Of a stretch of DNA of 64,000 bases, positions 16,998-25,318 are shown piece by piece. Below the pieces are notes generated by a model. The model worked only from the letters and a program-made list of their open reading frames with translations. It was not told the origin of the DNA and ran no database searches. The position numbers were made by a program, and so were the translations under genes. Positions within the stretch are counted from its first letter, which is position 1. Every line of letters starts with the position of its first letter. This stretch comes from Ulvibacterium sp. (GTDB lineage Bacteria; Bacteroidota; Bacteroidia; Flavobacteriales; Flavobacteriaceae), in assembly GCF_028285715.1 (NCBI RefSeq), contig NZ_JANQOO010000016.1:62001-126000 (forward strand), read 5' to 3'.

Positions 16998-17082
16998 AAA
17001 TTCTTGTATGCTATATGTACGTAAAAATAGCGTAAGAAAGCTGTTTGTCCTTTAAAATTATCATAAATTGATACAAGAATTT
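16998..17082 (-). repeat. 12-bp inverted repeat ahead of the NtrC-type regulator
   Basis: Perfect arms AAATTCTTGTAT (16998-17009) and ATACAAGAATTT (17071-17082) enclose 61 bases; the proximal arm ends four bases before the ATG at 16993. It could be a leader hairpin closing over the start or a pair of operator half-sites. The remainder of the 451-base gap up to 17444 holds only a terminator at 17374; I see no gene in it. Confidence 0.5.
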
Positions 17083-17373
17083 AGGGGGGAAATCAGCAGC
17101 TCGGCTTTGGTTTTGCTACTCTTTTGCAGCAATCTCTTTCATCGGCAGAATCCTTTCATTTAGAAGGTCAATCTATCAACTTCTATTTTTCATCCTGAGG
17201 AAAGAAATGTGGGAACTATTAGGTGTCTACAGGTAAATTAAGTTAAAGTTCTTTGAATATAATCCTCAAAAAAGGGCATTCTGAAGACCAAAATCAATTC
17301 TGTAGCAACCATTGGGGAACAGGGTACTTGAAGAAAAAATTTGCTGATTCCTAGAAACGGGTTGGCTCAAATA

Positions 17374-17403
17374 GAAAGGGGTCGTACAATGACGACCCCT
17401 TTC
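17374..17403 (-). terminator. Terminator of the first small secreted-protein gene
   Basis: Perfect 12-bp stem GAAAGGGGTCGT/ACGACCCCTTTC with a 6-base loop, 41 bases after the stop of the gene at 17445. Confidence 0.75.
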
Positions 17404-17444
17404 CGACCAAACCAACTTGATACAAAACAAATAACTCAAGTTAT

Positions 17445-17747
17445 TTACATTTCGATCCAGTTACCACTTTCATCAGCATACAAAGTTCCTGAGGTTCCAT
17501 CCTCCAAGGAAACTTCAAGCTTGTATTGTTTCGATTCGTTGACGTAAGCCTTGTCTATGGTAGCCGTTGGGTAATTTTTGGCTACTGCAGCGGTTACCGC
17601 CTCCGGTAATTCACTAGCTGCGATTTCCGAAAAATCATCCTGGGTTGCAACAGCCTCGGAAGTATCTATCTGGGCTTCGGCAGTATCCTGGGCAAAAGCT
17701 GTTAGACTTCCAAGAGACAATGCTAAAACAAAAACTAATTTTTTCAT
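17445..17747 (-). CDS. Small secreted PepSY-like protein (paralog A)
   Basis: Start chosen at the ATG at 17747; the frame from 17756 begins with TTG three codons earlier. The 100-residue product has a signal peptide (MKKLVFVLALSLGSLTAFAQ), then an acidic, Thr/Ala-rich linker, and a folded part of about 65 residues: DDFSEIAASELPEAVTAAVAKNYP, a YKLEVSLEDG strand pair, and the terminal GNWIEM. It resembles half of a PepSY-like domain. Function unknown. The gene at 18179 is a clear paralog with the same architecture and the same last six residues. Each copy has its own terminator and an upstream GTGTA/TACAC inverted repeat. Confidence 0.8.
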   Translation of the reverse strand: MKKLVFVLALSLGSLTAFAQDTAEAQIDTSEAVATQDDFSEIAASELPEAVTAAVAKNYPTATIDKAYVNESKQYKLEVSLEDGTSGTLYADESGNWIEM

Positions 17748-17906
17748 GATTTTCAAATTTTAGTGCTATTACTAATTAAACATGAATTATATAGGGAAAA
17801 AATGATACCAGAATCCAATTAAATATTTAAAATACTCACAATCAGTTAATTAAATAGAATTAGACCTAGCGAGCACTGTGTAATTTTGGGTATTCATTTT
17901 GTGAAC

Positions 17907-17923
17907 CGTGTAAAACATACACG
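17907..17923. promoter_or_regulatory. GTGTA-TACAC inverted repeat upstream of paralog A
   Basis: CGTGTA-N5-TACACG, centred about 168 bases upstream of the start at 17747; another GTGTA half-site lies at 17878-17882. A comparable repeat lies at nearly the same distance from paralog B, so this may be an operator for a shared regulator. The rest of the 431-base gap between the two paralogs contains the terminator at 18094 and nothing else I recognise. Confidence 0.45.
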
Positions 17924-18093
17924 AGAGTTTCAATTTGTGAATGAAAAAATCTTAGGTTCAAAGTGGTTCTTGACAGTGTTTTTAATTTATTCGGAAGTTA
18001 TGCGCCAAACTTCAATAAGATTCGGTCTTCTCATTGCATAAATACCCCTTTTTAAGGAAACGACTTACATGGTACAAGTATCAATACCCAACA

Positions 18094-18123
18094 AAAATCC
18101 CTAGCGATAAGGCTAGGGATTTT
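18094..18123 (-). terminator. Terminator of the second small secreted-protein gene
   Basis: Perfect 12-bp stem AAAATCCCTAGC/GCTAGGGATTTT with loop GATAAG, 55 bases after the stop of the gene at 18179; the arms supply their own A and T tracts. Confidence 0.8.
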
Positions 18124-18178
18124 AAAACCAAACTAAGCGATATATTAATTAACTCTATGGATATAATACGTGCTTAAA

Positions 18179-18499
18179 TTACATCTCTATCCAGTTGCCT
18201 TCGGCATCCGCATACAACTCAACTTGTTCACCGTCCTCTTTGGCTACCTCAAGTTTATACTGGGACTGATCGTTCATATAGGCCTTAACTACAGAAGCTC
18301 CGGGATGTGCAGCTTCCAAAGCTTGGGTGATAGCTTCCGGTAACTCTTCCAAAGCCACTTCATTAAAACCATCTTGGGCCTCAATAGCTTCTGTTGCAAC
18401 TTCTTCCAAGTTTGTGGTTGCTTCTTCAATTACCTCTTCTTGTGCAAAAGCAGTCATGGTTCCAAAGGCCATTACTGCTACCAACATTACTTTTTTCAT
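18179..18499 (-). CDS. Small secreted PepSY-like protein (paralog B)
   Basis: A 106-residue protein with signal peptide MKKVMLVAVMAFGTMTAFAQ, an acidic Glu/Ala/Thr linker, then the same fold as paralog A: DGFNEVALEELPEAITQALEAAHPGA, VVKAYMNDQSQYKLEVAKEDG and the terminal GNWIEM. The shared core is about half identical by eye, so the two are tandem duplicates that have diverged. It is exported, acidic and of unknown function. A weak -7 element (caaagaga complement at 18545-18552) lies about 46 bases ahead, and a group of GTGTA motifs lies further upstream. Confidence 0.8.
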   Translation of the reverse strand: MKKVMLVAVMAFGTMTAFAQEEVIEEATTNLEEVATEAIEAQDGFNEVALEELPEAITQALEAAHPGASVVKAYMNDQSQYKLEVAKEDGEQVELYADAEGNWIEM

Positions 18500-18669
18500 T
18501 TTCTTGTGTTTAGATTATGTATTTGTTTTGTTAACTGCCTATAGCAAAGAGAAAATAGTGCCAAGGTAGAGGGTAACCAAAAAAATGACACAACTATTTG
18601 AAAAACAGTATTTTGAAAAATATTACATCTCAACACAATTGTGTATCGGTGTATAAAAACTCAAGAAAA

Positions 18670-18686
18670 GTGTATAAGATTTACAC
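18670..18686. promoter_or_regulatory. GTGTA-TACAC inverted repeat upstream of paralog B
   Basis: GTGTA-N7-TACAC, about 171-187 bases upstream of the start at 18499. The same 218-base gap also contains the 12-bp palindrome ACACAATTGTGT at 18633-18644 and further GTGTA half-sites at 18641 and 18649, so the motif is clustered here. Confidence 0.45.
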
Positions 18687-18717
18687 ACATTTTCCATTTT
18701 GGTTTTGTCGCTATGAT

Positions 18718-20268
18718 TTAATGGGTTTGGTTTACTTGGTGTGAAGGTTTTAATAAATCGTTTACTGTTTTAACCGGGTTAAAGGTGGACAATGGCACTT
18801 CGACGAATATAGTATTCCAAAAGGCCATGGCCCCGTTCCATAGGCCTGGAAGTTCCAAGGCTTTTAATTCCCTGCCTTCCTTTGTCTTATTTGTAATAAA
18901 TCCCTGTTTTGAGTCTACAAAATTCAGTAAATTATACTTTGTTCCCTTATGATCCTTAATACCACAGACTAAATCCACAGGGTTAAAATGAGTGGAGTTC
19001 CTAAAAATGGCTAATTGGTCACTGTTATTCATATCTACTTGGGCGGATTCAACAATTTGTAGAGAGACCGTATCGTATCTATCCCGAATCCAGAACGGAC
19101 CTCCTCCCGGCTCTCCTTCATTTTTGACCATACCACAAACACGTATCGGTCGGTTTATTTTGTCCTTCAGTATCTTAACCTGACCGGTTACCTCCAAGCC
19201 TGAAAAATTATCGGAAAACCGAACGTTTAGCCGGCTGGTCAAAAAATCCTTTATTTCACCTAGTTTTTCTTTGTCATGTGGGTCTCCATCCAAAAATCTA
19301 GCATATTCAAATACCTTTTGTTGAACCTCCAATAAAACTCCTGCCAATGTTTTTTTGCTGTCCGATACTTCCTCCAAGGCTTCTGGAACAACCACGTTAT
19401 CTATATTTTTAATGAAAATGATATCGGCATCCTGTTCGTTCAAATTTTCAATCAGTGCCCCATGTCCGCCAGGTCTGAATAACAACGAACCATCAGTATT
19501 ACGAAATGGGTTATTTTCCATATCTACGGCTATGGTATCTGTAGAAGGCTTTTGATAGGAATATCCGACCTGAAAGGAAGTGTTTGTCTCAACCGATACC
19601 CTCTCCTTAACCGAACTGAATTCTTTTTTGAACATTTCCTCGTGCTGTGGGGAAATCGTAAAGTGTAGATTCGCGTTACGCTCGTTCCTGGCATAGTTGG
19701 CGGCTTCCGTCAAATGCTCCTCAAAAGGGGTAGCCACATATTCCCCGTAATTATGGAATGGCAAAAGCCCTTTGGGGTAAAAACCATAATTAAGGGTATT
19801 TTCGGACATCATTTCCCTAACGAATACGTATATTTCCTTCCCTTTGGTATTTGCCTTTTCTATTATTCTGTTTCGTACCAAATCATAAAACGGAAGGTCT
19901 TTTAAGCCTTCCGAAAACTTTTTAAGGTCGGTATCCTCGTTCCGCTCAAGATAAGCCTCCAAGTCTTCATGGCCAGGGTCATAGACATCCAAAAAATTGA
20001 ACAAAGCCTTAAACATCCGGGAAGCCGCCCCTGAGGCAGGCACAAATTTCAATAAGGTAAGCACCTTGCTGTTCTCTTCAAAATAGCGAACCAGTCGGGT
20101 CTGCTCAGCTTCGGAAAATTTGGAAATCCCATCTCCTATTACAGCCGCCTTTTCCAAGCGAACAAAAGGAATTCCTTCCTTAAAAGTCTTAATCTGATCT
20201 ACTACAGTTTCCTTTGTAATTCCTTTATTCTCCAGTTGTTCCCAGTCCTTTTCCGAAAGCTGTATCAT
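18718..20268 (-). CDS. DUF4301 protein, nucleotidyltransferase-like
   Basis: A 516-residue protein of the DUF4301 family, with no characterised member known to me. Several blocks resemble sugar-nucleotide pyrophosphorylases: FVPASGAASRMFK (75-87) in the place of the Gly-rich PAAGxGTR loop, YPKGLLPF (164-171) like the PKxLLP substrate motif, FTISPQHEE (203-211), and RPGGHGALIENLN...IFIKNIDN (265-291), which is like the UGPase PPGHGD...NxDN region. It starts with a four-base ATGA overlap to the NadR-like kinase and ends the operon that includes the PnuC transporter. A nucleotidyl-transfer step acting after the kinase is a reasonable hypothesis, not shown. Confidence 0.8.
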   Translation of the reverse strand: MIQLSEKDWEQLENKGITKETVVDQIKTFKEGIPFVRLEKAAVIGDGISKFSEAEQTRLVRYFEENSKVLTLLKFVPASGAASRMFKALFNFLDVYDPGHEDLEAYLERNEDTDLKKFSEGLKDLPFYDLVRNRIIEKANTKGKEIYVFVREMMSENTLNYGFYPKGLLPFHNYGEYVATPFEEHLTEAANYARNERNANLHFTISPQHEEMFKKEFSSVKERVSVETNTSFQVGYSYQKPSTDTIAVDMENNPFRNTDGSLLFRPGGHGALIENLNEQDADIIFIKNIDNVVVPEALEEVSDSKKTLAGVLLEVQQKVFEYARFLDGDPHDKEKLGEIKDFLTSRLNVRFSDNFSGLEVTGQVKILKDKINRPIRVCGMVKNEGEPGGGPFWIRDRYDTVSLQIVESAQVDMNNSDQLAIFRNSTHFNPVDLVCGIKDHKGTKYNLLNFVDSKQGFITNKTKEGRELKALELPGLWNGAMAFWNTIFVEVPLSTFNPVKTVNDLLKPSHQVNQTH

Positions 20269-20828
20269 TTATCCAATAAATTATCTATGTGTTGTATGGC
20301 GGTCGACAAACGTGTCTTCCTATCTCCTTTTAGAATCACAAAATTACGGTTATATTTTTCTAAAGTTTCCTTAAAATAAGCAAACATTCGTTCTCGTTCA
20401 TTGGGCTTGTCCCTAAGGTCATCCCCAATCCAGGGGACATCGATATAGGTCAAGAAATAAAGATGGTAGGAGTTTTTTAATGCATACTTTTCGAGCAATG
20501 GATCACAATGCCCAACATAATAGGCTTCGGAATATACTTTGGTCTCCAACAAATCCGTATCACAAAGAAGAACTTTTGTCGCTTTTTTGGTCAGTTCGTT
20601 TTCAAGCTTCATTTGACCTTCGGCAATGGGCAACAAGTCCTTGGGTTCACAGGTCTTACGCTCCTTGTTCCACTTGTCCTGTAGATATTCCCGTGCATAT
20701 TCGGGCACCCATACGGTATTATAGTGTCTTGCCAACTGTTCCGACATAGTTGTCTTTCCAGTAGATTCAGGGCCATACAGCACTACTTTAACAATGTCCG
20801 AGGGCTCTTGTTCAAGTTTTTCTTCCAT
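20265..20828 (-). CDS. NadR-like P-loop kinase (ribosylnicotinamide kinase domain)
   Basis: A 187-residue ATPase with Walker A GPESTGKTT (19-27), then YNTVWVPEYAREYLQDKW, the region that in the NadR C-terminal domain binds the nucleoside, and later YFLTYIDVPWIGDDLRD and the arginine lid. It corresponds to the ribosylnicotinamide-kinase half of NadR only; the N-terminal adenylyltransferase half is missing. Expected to phosphorylate a vitamin-type substrate imported by the adjacent transporter, trapping it in the cell. Its start lies 46 bases inside the PnuC gene and its end overlaps DUF4301 by four bases, so all three are tightly coupled. Confidence 0.85.
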   Translation of the reverse strand: MEEKLEQEPSDIVKVVLYGPESTGKTTMSEQLARHYNTVWVPEYAREYLQDKWNKERKTCEPKDLLPIAEGQMKLENELTKKATKVLLCDTDLLETKVYSEAYYVGHCDPLLEKYALKNSYHLYFLTYIDVPWIGDDLRDKPNERERMFAYFKETLEKYNRNFVILKGDRKTRLSTAIQHIDNLLDK

Positions 20829-21421
20829 GAGAAATATCCGAAAATGGCAATTATGGTTAAGATGAAAAACAGTATAGCACTAAAGATAAGTCCTTTGTAC
20901 AAATAAAGCGGAACGGTAATGATGTCACCGATAATCAAATAGATCCAATTCTCCAACTTCTTTTTGGCCATAAGCCACATCCCTACAAAAAAAAAGGCCG
21001 TTGTAAGTATGTCCGTATAAGCCGTCCATGTATTGAACCTATCCGTTGCCGAATAGATAATAGCCACGAAAACAATAGTAGCTATGAATAGAAGTATGGA
21101 CCATTTCTTCTCCCTTTTCGTTGTTAAGGTGACCGGTATAAAGTGAGTTTCATCCACTTTTCTGGTCCAGGCGAACCAACCTACAATGCTCATGGCAAAA
21201 TAGTAGGCATTTATAAGCATATCACCCAAGAGACCATAAATCAACAATATATATACGGCTATCCCGGTGGCTATTATTCCGGTGGGAAAAACCAATATGT
21301 TTCCACGTTTGGAATAGATAACGCTTAGTAGTGCAAAAAAAGCGCTCACCAATTCCAGGACCACAACATGGGTGGGTGTGTCCTGATACTGCGAAAAAAT
21401 CCAATCAAAAATGAGGTTCAT
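20783..21421 (-). CDS. pnuC: PnuC-family vitamin precursor transporter
   Basis: A 212-residue inner-membrane protein with seven or so helices. The family-specific parts are GLLGDMLINAYYFAMSIVGWFAWTRK (around 64-90) and NWIYLIIGDIITVPLYLYKGL (around 159-180). PnuC carriers import nicotinamide riboside by facilitated diffusion; close relatives (PnuT) carry thiamine. The kinase downstream favours nicotinamide riboside, while the YkoF-like gene upstream favours thiamine, so the substrate is left open. It overlaps the genes on both sides (17 and 46 bases). No riboswitch precedes the cluster. Confidence 0.9.
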   Translation of the reverse strand: MNLIFDWIFSQYQDTPTHVVVLELVSAFFALLSVIYSKRGNILVFPTGIIATGIAVYILLIYGLLGDMLINAYYFAMSIVGWFAWTRKVDETHFIPVTLTTKREKKWSILLFIATIVFVAIIYSATDRFNTWTAYTDILTTAFFFVGMWLMAKKKLENWIYLIIGDIITVPLYLYKGLIFSAILFFILTIIAIFGYFSWKKNLNKSPRTLLK

Positions 21422-21665
21422 ACCCGCTCCTGTCGGATTTTACTATTTTCATATACATCAAACCCTTATCCATTGACTCAAAAGCTGTCTTGATTTCAGT
21501 ATGAAGTACCGCCATTACGGTTTCATAGTCGCCATATACGTTGGTACTTAATGGATTTTCCACGATTTTGAGTCCAGAGGCCCTTAGCTTTTTAATAAAA
21601 TTGATGATATGCTCCTCAAAATCGTCCTGTAACGGGGAAAAAGTAAGTTCTACCGAAATATGCAT
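21405..21665 (-). CDS. YkoF/thiamine-binding-like small protein
   Basis: An 86-residue protein of ferredoxin-like fold: MHISVELTFSPLQDD, EEHIINFIKKLRASGLKIVENPLSTNVYGDYETVM, then helix and strand with LMYMKIVKSDRSG. The pattern matches the YkoF/UPF0045-type thiamine- or HMP-binding family by eye. It overlaps the PnuC gene by 17 bases and starts 45 bases after the phosphopantetheinyl transferase. It could bind the cargo of the transporter. Family call moderate; ligand inferred. Confidence 0.7.
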   Translation of the reverse strand: MHISVELTFSPLQDDFEEHIINFIKKLRASGLKIVENPLSTNVYGDYETVMAVLHTEIKTAFESMDKGLMYMKIVKSDRSGYEPHF

Positions 21666-21710
21666 AATTCAGCGCTGGCTAAGTTTAGTGAAATATAAAT
21701 CACAAACTTA

Positions 21711-22340
21711 TCAACTTTTTAGCGCATAAACGCAGCAAAAACGTTCAAATTCCAAAAAATGGATATCATAGCATGATAGATTTCCGTGATACAAAACTTC
21801 GGCCGTTGTGGTATTATCCGCAAAAGAAAAATCCCTAACGTCTATGTGATGTAAAAAGCTGATTCCTGGATTAGAACATATTTTGTAAAGGGATTCCTTT
21901 GCCCCCCAGACGATGGTAAGTTTTCGCACCAAGGCATCCGTGTTGGCTATGGTACGATACTCCTCAATGGGTGTAAACTTATGGGCAATACGCAATATCT
22001 TGTCCCTTTGCCTTTCTATATCTATGCCTACCTCTGTTGTGTCGCTAACGATAATACCGGTAAAATGTCCGGAATGGGTAATGGAAATCTTTTTGCCGTC
22101 CACGAGATGAGGCTTCCCAGCAGTATCGTAGTATAAATCGGCATCCACATATCCGGCCTCCGCCATCAAATGCCGGATACTTAAAAATCCTCGTCGGTGC
22201 AATTCGGATTTCATACCGTCTATCCGTTTTTGACAATGGGGAGTCAATTGAATCCCTTCGGATAGCTCGGCTTCCGATTCCTCAATCTTCCAAATGTAAA
22301 CTGAAATCGATGAATTTATACGTATGGTCTTATAAATCAT
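21711..22340 (-). CDS. 4'-phosphopantetheinyl transferase superfamily protein
   Basis: A 209-residue Sfp/EntD-type enzyme that attaches the phosphopantetheine arm of CoA to carrier proteins. It has ISITHSGHFTGIIVS (85-99), the magnesium-binding motif VGIDIE (104-109, Asp107 and Glu109) and WGAKESLYK (145-153) with the catalytic Glu149 and Lys153. No carrier protein or synthase is nearby on this strand, so the target is probably the fatty-acid ACP. It is the first gene of the minus-strand run leading to PnuC and diverges from ahcY with 83 bases between. Confidence 0.9.
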   Translation of the reverse strand: MIYKTIRINSSISVYIWKIEESEAELSEGIQLTPHCQKRIDGMKSELHRRGFLSIRHLMAEAGYVDADLYYDTAGKPHLVDGKKISITHSGHFTGIIVSDTTEVGIDIERQRDKILRIAHKFTPIEEYRTIANTDALVRKLTIVWGAKESLYKICSNPGISFLHHIDVRDFSFADNTTTAEVLYHGNLSCYDIHFLEFERFCCVYALKS

Positions 22341-22360
22341 GCTATTCTTAAGGATATTTG

Positions 22361-22368
22361 TAACTTTG
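22361..22368 (+). promoter_or_regulatory. -7 promoter element of ahcY
   Basis: TAACTTTG, an exact TAnnTTTG match, 55 bases ahead of the ahcY start codon. Confidence 0.55.
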
Positions 22369-22423
22369 CAATCGCAAAAAAAGAGGTTTTCCTATTTAAT
22401 CTAAAATAATAAAAAAAGTCAGT

Positions 22424-23740
22424 ATGAGTACCAAAACCGTTTCTTACGTACCCTATAAGGTAAAAGATATTTCACTTGCCGATTGGGGAAGGAAGGAGAT
22501 TGAATTGGCCGAGGCCGAAATGCCAGGTCTTATGTCCCTTAGGGAAGAATATAAGGATGAACAACCTTTAAAAGGAGCAAGAATTGCAGGGTGTCTGCAC
22601 ATGACCATACAAACTGCGGTATTGATCGAAACTTTGGCTGCCTTGGGCGCCGAAGTCACTTGGAGTTCCTGTAATATTTTCTCTACGCAAGATCACGCCG
22701 CCGCGGCCATCGCAGCTGCAGGTATACCTGTTTATGCTTGGAAGGGTATGAATGAGGAAGAGTTTGATTGGTGTATAGAGCAAACCCTTTTCTTTGGTGA
22801 AGAAAGAAAGCCATTGAACATGATCTTAGATGACGGGGGCGACCTTACTAACATGGTGCTGGACCGATATCCGGAATTAACCGATGGTATCAAAGGTCTT
22901 TCCGAGGAGACTACAACGGGCGTACACCGATTATATGAGCGTTTCAAAAATGGGGTTTTACCCATGCCAGCTATCAATGTGAACGATTCCGTCACCAAAT
23001 CCAAATTTGACAACAAGTATGGTTGTCGTGAAAGTGCCGTGGACGCCATACGCAGGGCTACGGATACCATGTTGGCAGGAAAACGTGTGGTCGTTGCGGG
23101 ATACGGCGATGTGGGTAAAGGTACAGCCGCATCATTCAAAGGGGCCGGTTCCATAGTTACCGTTACAGAGATCGATCCGATTTGTGCCTTACAGGCCTGT
23201 ATGGACGGTTTTGAAGTGAAGAAATTGGAGAACGTTGTTGGCAATGCCGATGTTGTCATTACCACCACAGGAAACAAGGACATTATTCGAGCGGAGCATT
23301 TTAAGGCTATGAAGGACAAGGCCATAGTTTGTAACATTGGCCACTTTGACAACGAAATAGATATGGCTTGGTTGAACAATAATTATGGAAATACCAAAGA
23401 TGAAATTAAGCCGCAAGTAGATAAGTACGCTCTAGATGGCAAAGACATCATTGTTTTGGCCGAAGGTCGATTGGTAAACTTGGGCTGTGCTACCGGGCAC
23501 CCTAGCTTTGTAATGAGTAATTCCTTTACCAACCAGACATTGGCGCAAATTGAGCTTTGGAACAATAGCGACAAGTACGAAAACCAAGTGTATATGCTGC
23601 CCAAGCATTTGGACGAAAAAGTGGCGGCCCTACATCTTTCACGTTTGGGAGCCGAGCTTACGGAGCTAAAACCTGATCAGGCAGAATATATTGGGGTCGA
23701 AGTACAAGGACCGTTTAAACCAGAGTATTATAGATATTAG
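22424..23740 (+). CDS. ahcY: Adenosylhomocysteinase
   Basis: Hydrolyses S-adenosylhomocysteine to adenosine and homocysteine, keeping methyltransferases from product inhibition. The 438-residue product is full length: [15 protein letters not shown] (57-71), [16 protein letters not shown] (80-95), the NAD-binding loop AGYGDVGKG (225-233), and the closing KPEYYRY with the Lys-Tyr that reach the partner active site. It is monocistronic, with its own -7 element and a strong terminator. I looked for an SAH riboswitch in the 83-base upstream gap and saw none. Confidence 0.98.
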   Translation: MSTKTVSYVPYKVKDISLADWGRKEIELAEAEMPGLMSLREEYKDEQPLKGARIAGCLHMTIQTAVLIETLAALGAEVTWSSCNIFSTQDHAAAAIAAAGIPVYAWKGMNEEEFDWCIEQTLFFGEERKPLNMILDDGGDLTNMVLDRYPELTDGIKGLSEETTTGVHRLYERFKNGVLPMPAINVNDSVTKSKFDNKYGCRESAVDAIRRATDTMLAGKRVVVAGYGDVGKGTAASFKGAGSIVTVTEIDPICALQACMDGFEVKKLENVVGNADVVITTTGNKDIIRAEHFKAMKDKAIVCNIGHFDNEIDMAWLNNNYGNTKDEIKPQVDKYALDGKDIIVLAEGRLVNLGCATGHPSFVMSNSFTNQTLAQIELWNNSDKYENQVYMLPKHLDEKVAALHLSRLGAELTELKPDQAEYIGVEVQGPFKPEYYRY

Positions 23741-23800
23741 ATTTTAGACATTGGAAGATAGACCTAAGACCAATCAAAAGGTCTAGCTTTTAGAGTCAAG

Positions 23801-23835
23801 AAAAAGGGCCCTTGCAAATGCAAGGGCCCTTTTTT
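23801..23835 (+). terminator. Terminator of ahcY
   Basis: Near-perfect 16-bp stem AAAAAGGGCCCTTGCA/TGCAAGGGCCCTTTTT with a T run; symmetric enough to also serve the convergent SYLF gene. Confidence 0.88.
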
Positions 23836-23926
23836 ATAGTAACTTTATTTGATACTTCTAAAGTCCTTTAAGATATTTAAATCAACCGAAAGCAAAGGTT
23901 CATTACCCTCCCACTGTCTGAAAGGT

Positions 23927-24460
23927 CTAAAAAGGACTATATCCAAACTTTTGCCCTCCTACCGAAACGTCAGCCATAAGACCGGCTTTGGGTAAGGCAA
24001 AAACGGCTACCCCTTCCACATATTTTGCGTTTGCCGCAATACCGGATTTTAAGGCTACCGCGGAGGCCGAGGCTTCGAAAGCAAATTTACCTTCCTTAAA
24101 TCGGTCCAAATCAACATCGGTTTCAAAGAAGATTACCTCTATGATAGATTGGCCACCTGCTTGAAAACCAACATTTATCTTTTTTAAATCGGCCATCCCA
24201 ATGGCCTCACCGCCGTTTTCATAGACAACCCCGTTTCCGGAGGCCCCTCCAATAATGAAACCGCCCTTGCCCACATTTGGAAAAATAACATAGCCGGCGG
24301 AGTCATCAAAAAAGCGTTCTAGACCTGGACTTGTCTTTAATAGCGTTTTCTTGGCCTTAACAGCATCTTTCATTATTTTTTTGTCCTTTTTGTTCTGTGC
24401 TTCAAGATTGCCCACAAAAAAAAGGAAAACCACAACAGGAAATAATTTAAGTGTTCTCAT
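23927..24460 (-). CDS. SYLF-domain (Ysc84-like) lipid-binding protein
   Basis: A 177-residue exported protein with signal peptide MRTLKLFPVVVFLFFVGNLEAQ. The remainder is a SYLF domain: a short helix, SAGYVIFPNVGKGGFIIGGASGNGVVYENG, then GFQAGGQSIIEVIFFETD and the closing VEGVAVFALPKAGLMADVSVGGQKF. In eukaryotes this fold binds phosphoinositides and clusters actin; in bacteria it is a periplasmic or surface lipid-binding protein of uncertain role. Stands alone between ahcY and the LytTR regulator. Confidence 0.88.
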   Translation of the reverse strand: MRTLKLFPVVVFLFFVGNLEAQNKKDKKIMKDAVKAKKTLLKTSPGLERFFDDSAGYVIFPNVGKGGFIIGGASGNGVVYENGGEAIGMADLKKINVGFQAGGQSIIEVIFFETDVDLDRFKEGKFAFEASASAVALKSGIAANAKYVEGVAVFALPKAGLMADVSVGGQKFGYSPF

Positions 24461-24561
24461 ATATCATACTACATTTGAGGCAGCAAGTTACCTCTTTTAA
24501 AAGGGACACCTTCCGGGATTAACAGAAAATTAAAACATAGAGCTGTAATGACGCAAGGAAA

Positions 24562-25317
24562 CTACATATCCAACCATCGCTTAAATTTGGTAGTCCGCTC
24601 GCGGGAAACGATGACCTGTGCATCCTCTTTGGGTAATAATTTTAGCAACAATCTGCTGTTGAAATACGTATGAATTTCGACTACCGCTTTTACGGAAACC
24701 ATAAACTTTCTGTTGATTCGAAAGAATTGGATAGGATTTAAAATCTCCTCGAGCTGGTCTATGGAATACTCAATAGGGTAGGATTGATTGGCATGGGTGT
24801 GTAAATAGATGAGCCCCTCATACGATTTAAAATAGGCTATTTCATCTACATTAAAAGAGCGAAACTGATTCCCTACTTTAACCATAAAACGATGTTTGTA
24901 TTCTCTATGAAATAGTTGTTTCAGATGCTCTAAATGCGCTGTGGAGGATGTTCCGTTGCCAGTCAAATTTTTATTGAATTTTTCCAGTGCTTTTTTTAAT
25001 TCATCCTTTACAATCGGTTTTAACAAATAATCGACCCCGTTATATTTAAAACCCCGAATGGCATATTCGTTATAGGCAGTGGTGAAAATCACAGGAGGGT
25101 GTTCCTCCAGATTGTCCAAAACGTCGAATCCATAGCCATCGTTCAATTGAATATCCAAGAAAATCAAATCGGGAAGGGCGTTTTCCGAGAACCATGAGAT
25201 ACTACTTTCCACTGATGTCAAGTTACCCACTATAGCCATCTCCGGAGATAGTTCCTGTATCAATTGCCCTAATCTTTTAGAGGCAAATTCCTCATCCTCT
25301 ATGATAACCGCCCTCAT
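24562..25317 (-). CDS. LytTR-family response regulator
   Basis: A 251-residue regulator. The receiver domain has the acid pair Glu7-Asp8, phospho-acceptor Asp55 (LIFLDIQLND) and Lys in YLLKPIVKDEL; the C-terminal LytTR DNA-binding domain (about 140-251) shows FMVKVGNQFRSFNVDEIAYFKSYEGL, INRKFMVSVKAV and VSRERTTKFKRWLDM. It is one base apart from its kinase and the pair reads away from a TonB receptor, the likely target. Confidence 0.94.
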   Translation of the reverse strand: MRAVIIEDEEFASKRLGQLIQELSPEMAIVGNLTSVESSISWFSENALPDLIFLDIQLNDGYGFDVLDNLEEHPPVIFTTAYNEYAIRGFKYNGVDYLLKPIVKDELKKALEKFNKNLTGNGTSSTAHLEHLKQLFHREYKHRFMVKVGNQFRSFNVDEIAYFKSYEGLIYLHTHANQSYPIEYSIDQLEEILNPIQFFRINRKFMVSVKAVVEIHTYFNSRLLLKLLPKEDAQVIVSRERTTKFKRWLDM

Positions 25318-25318
25318 T

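Noticed and set aside
17341-17547. Plus-strand frame of 68 codons
   Set aside because: Covers the terminator and 3' end of the small secreted-protein gene on the other strand; no domain or codon pattern.
18545-18570. Possible sigma-54 promoter (TGGCAC...TTGC on the minus strand) ahead of paralog B
   Set aside because: The spacing between the GG and GC elements is 15 instead of 10 bases; the sequence is better read as a weak -7 element.
22341-22423. Possible SAH or SAM riboswitch ahead of ahcY
   Set aside because: Only 83 bases to the divergent gene, with no aptamer signature; an ordinary -7 element accounts for the region.
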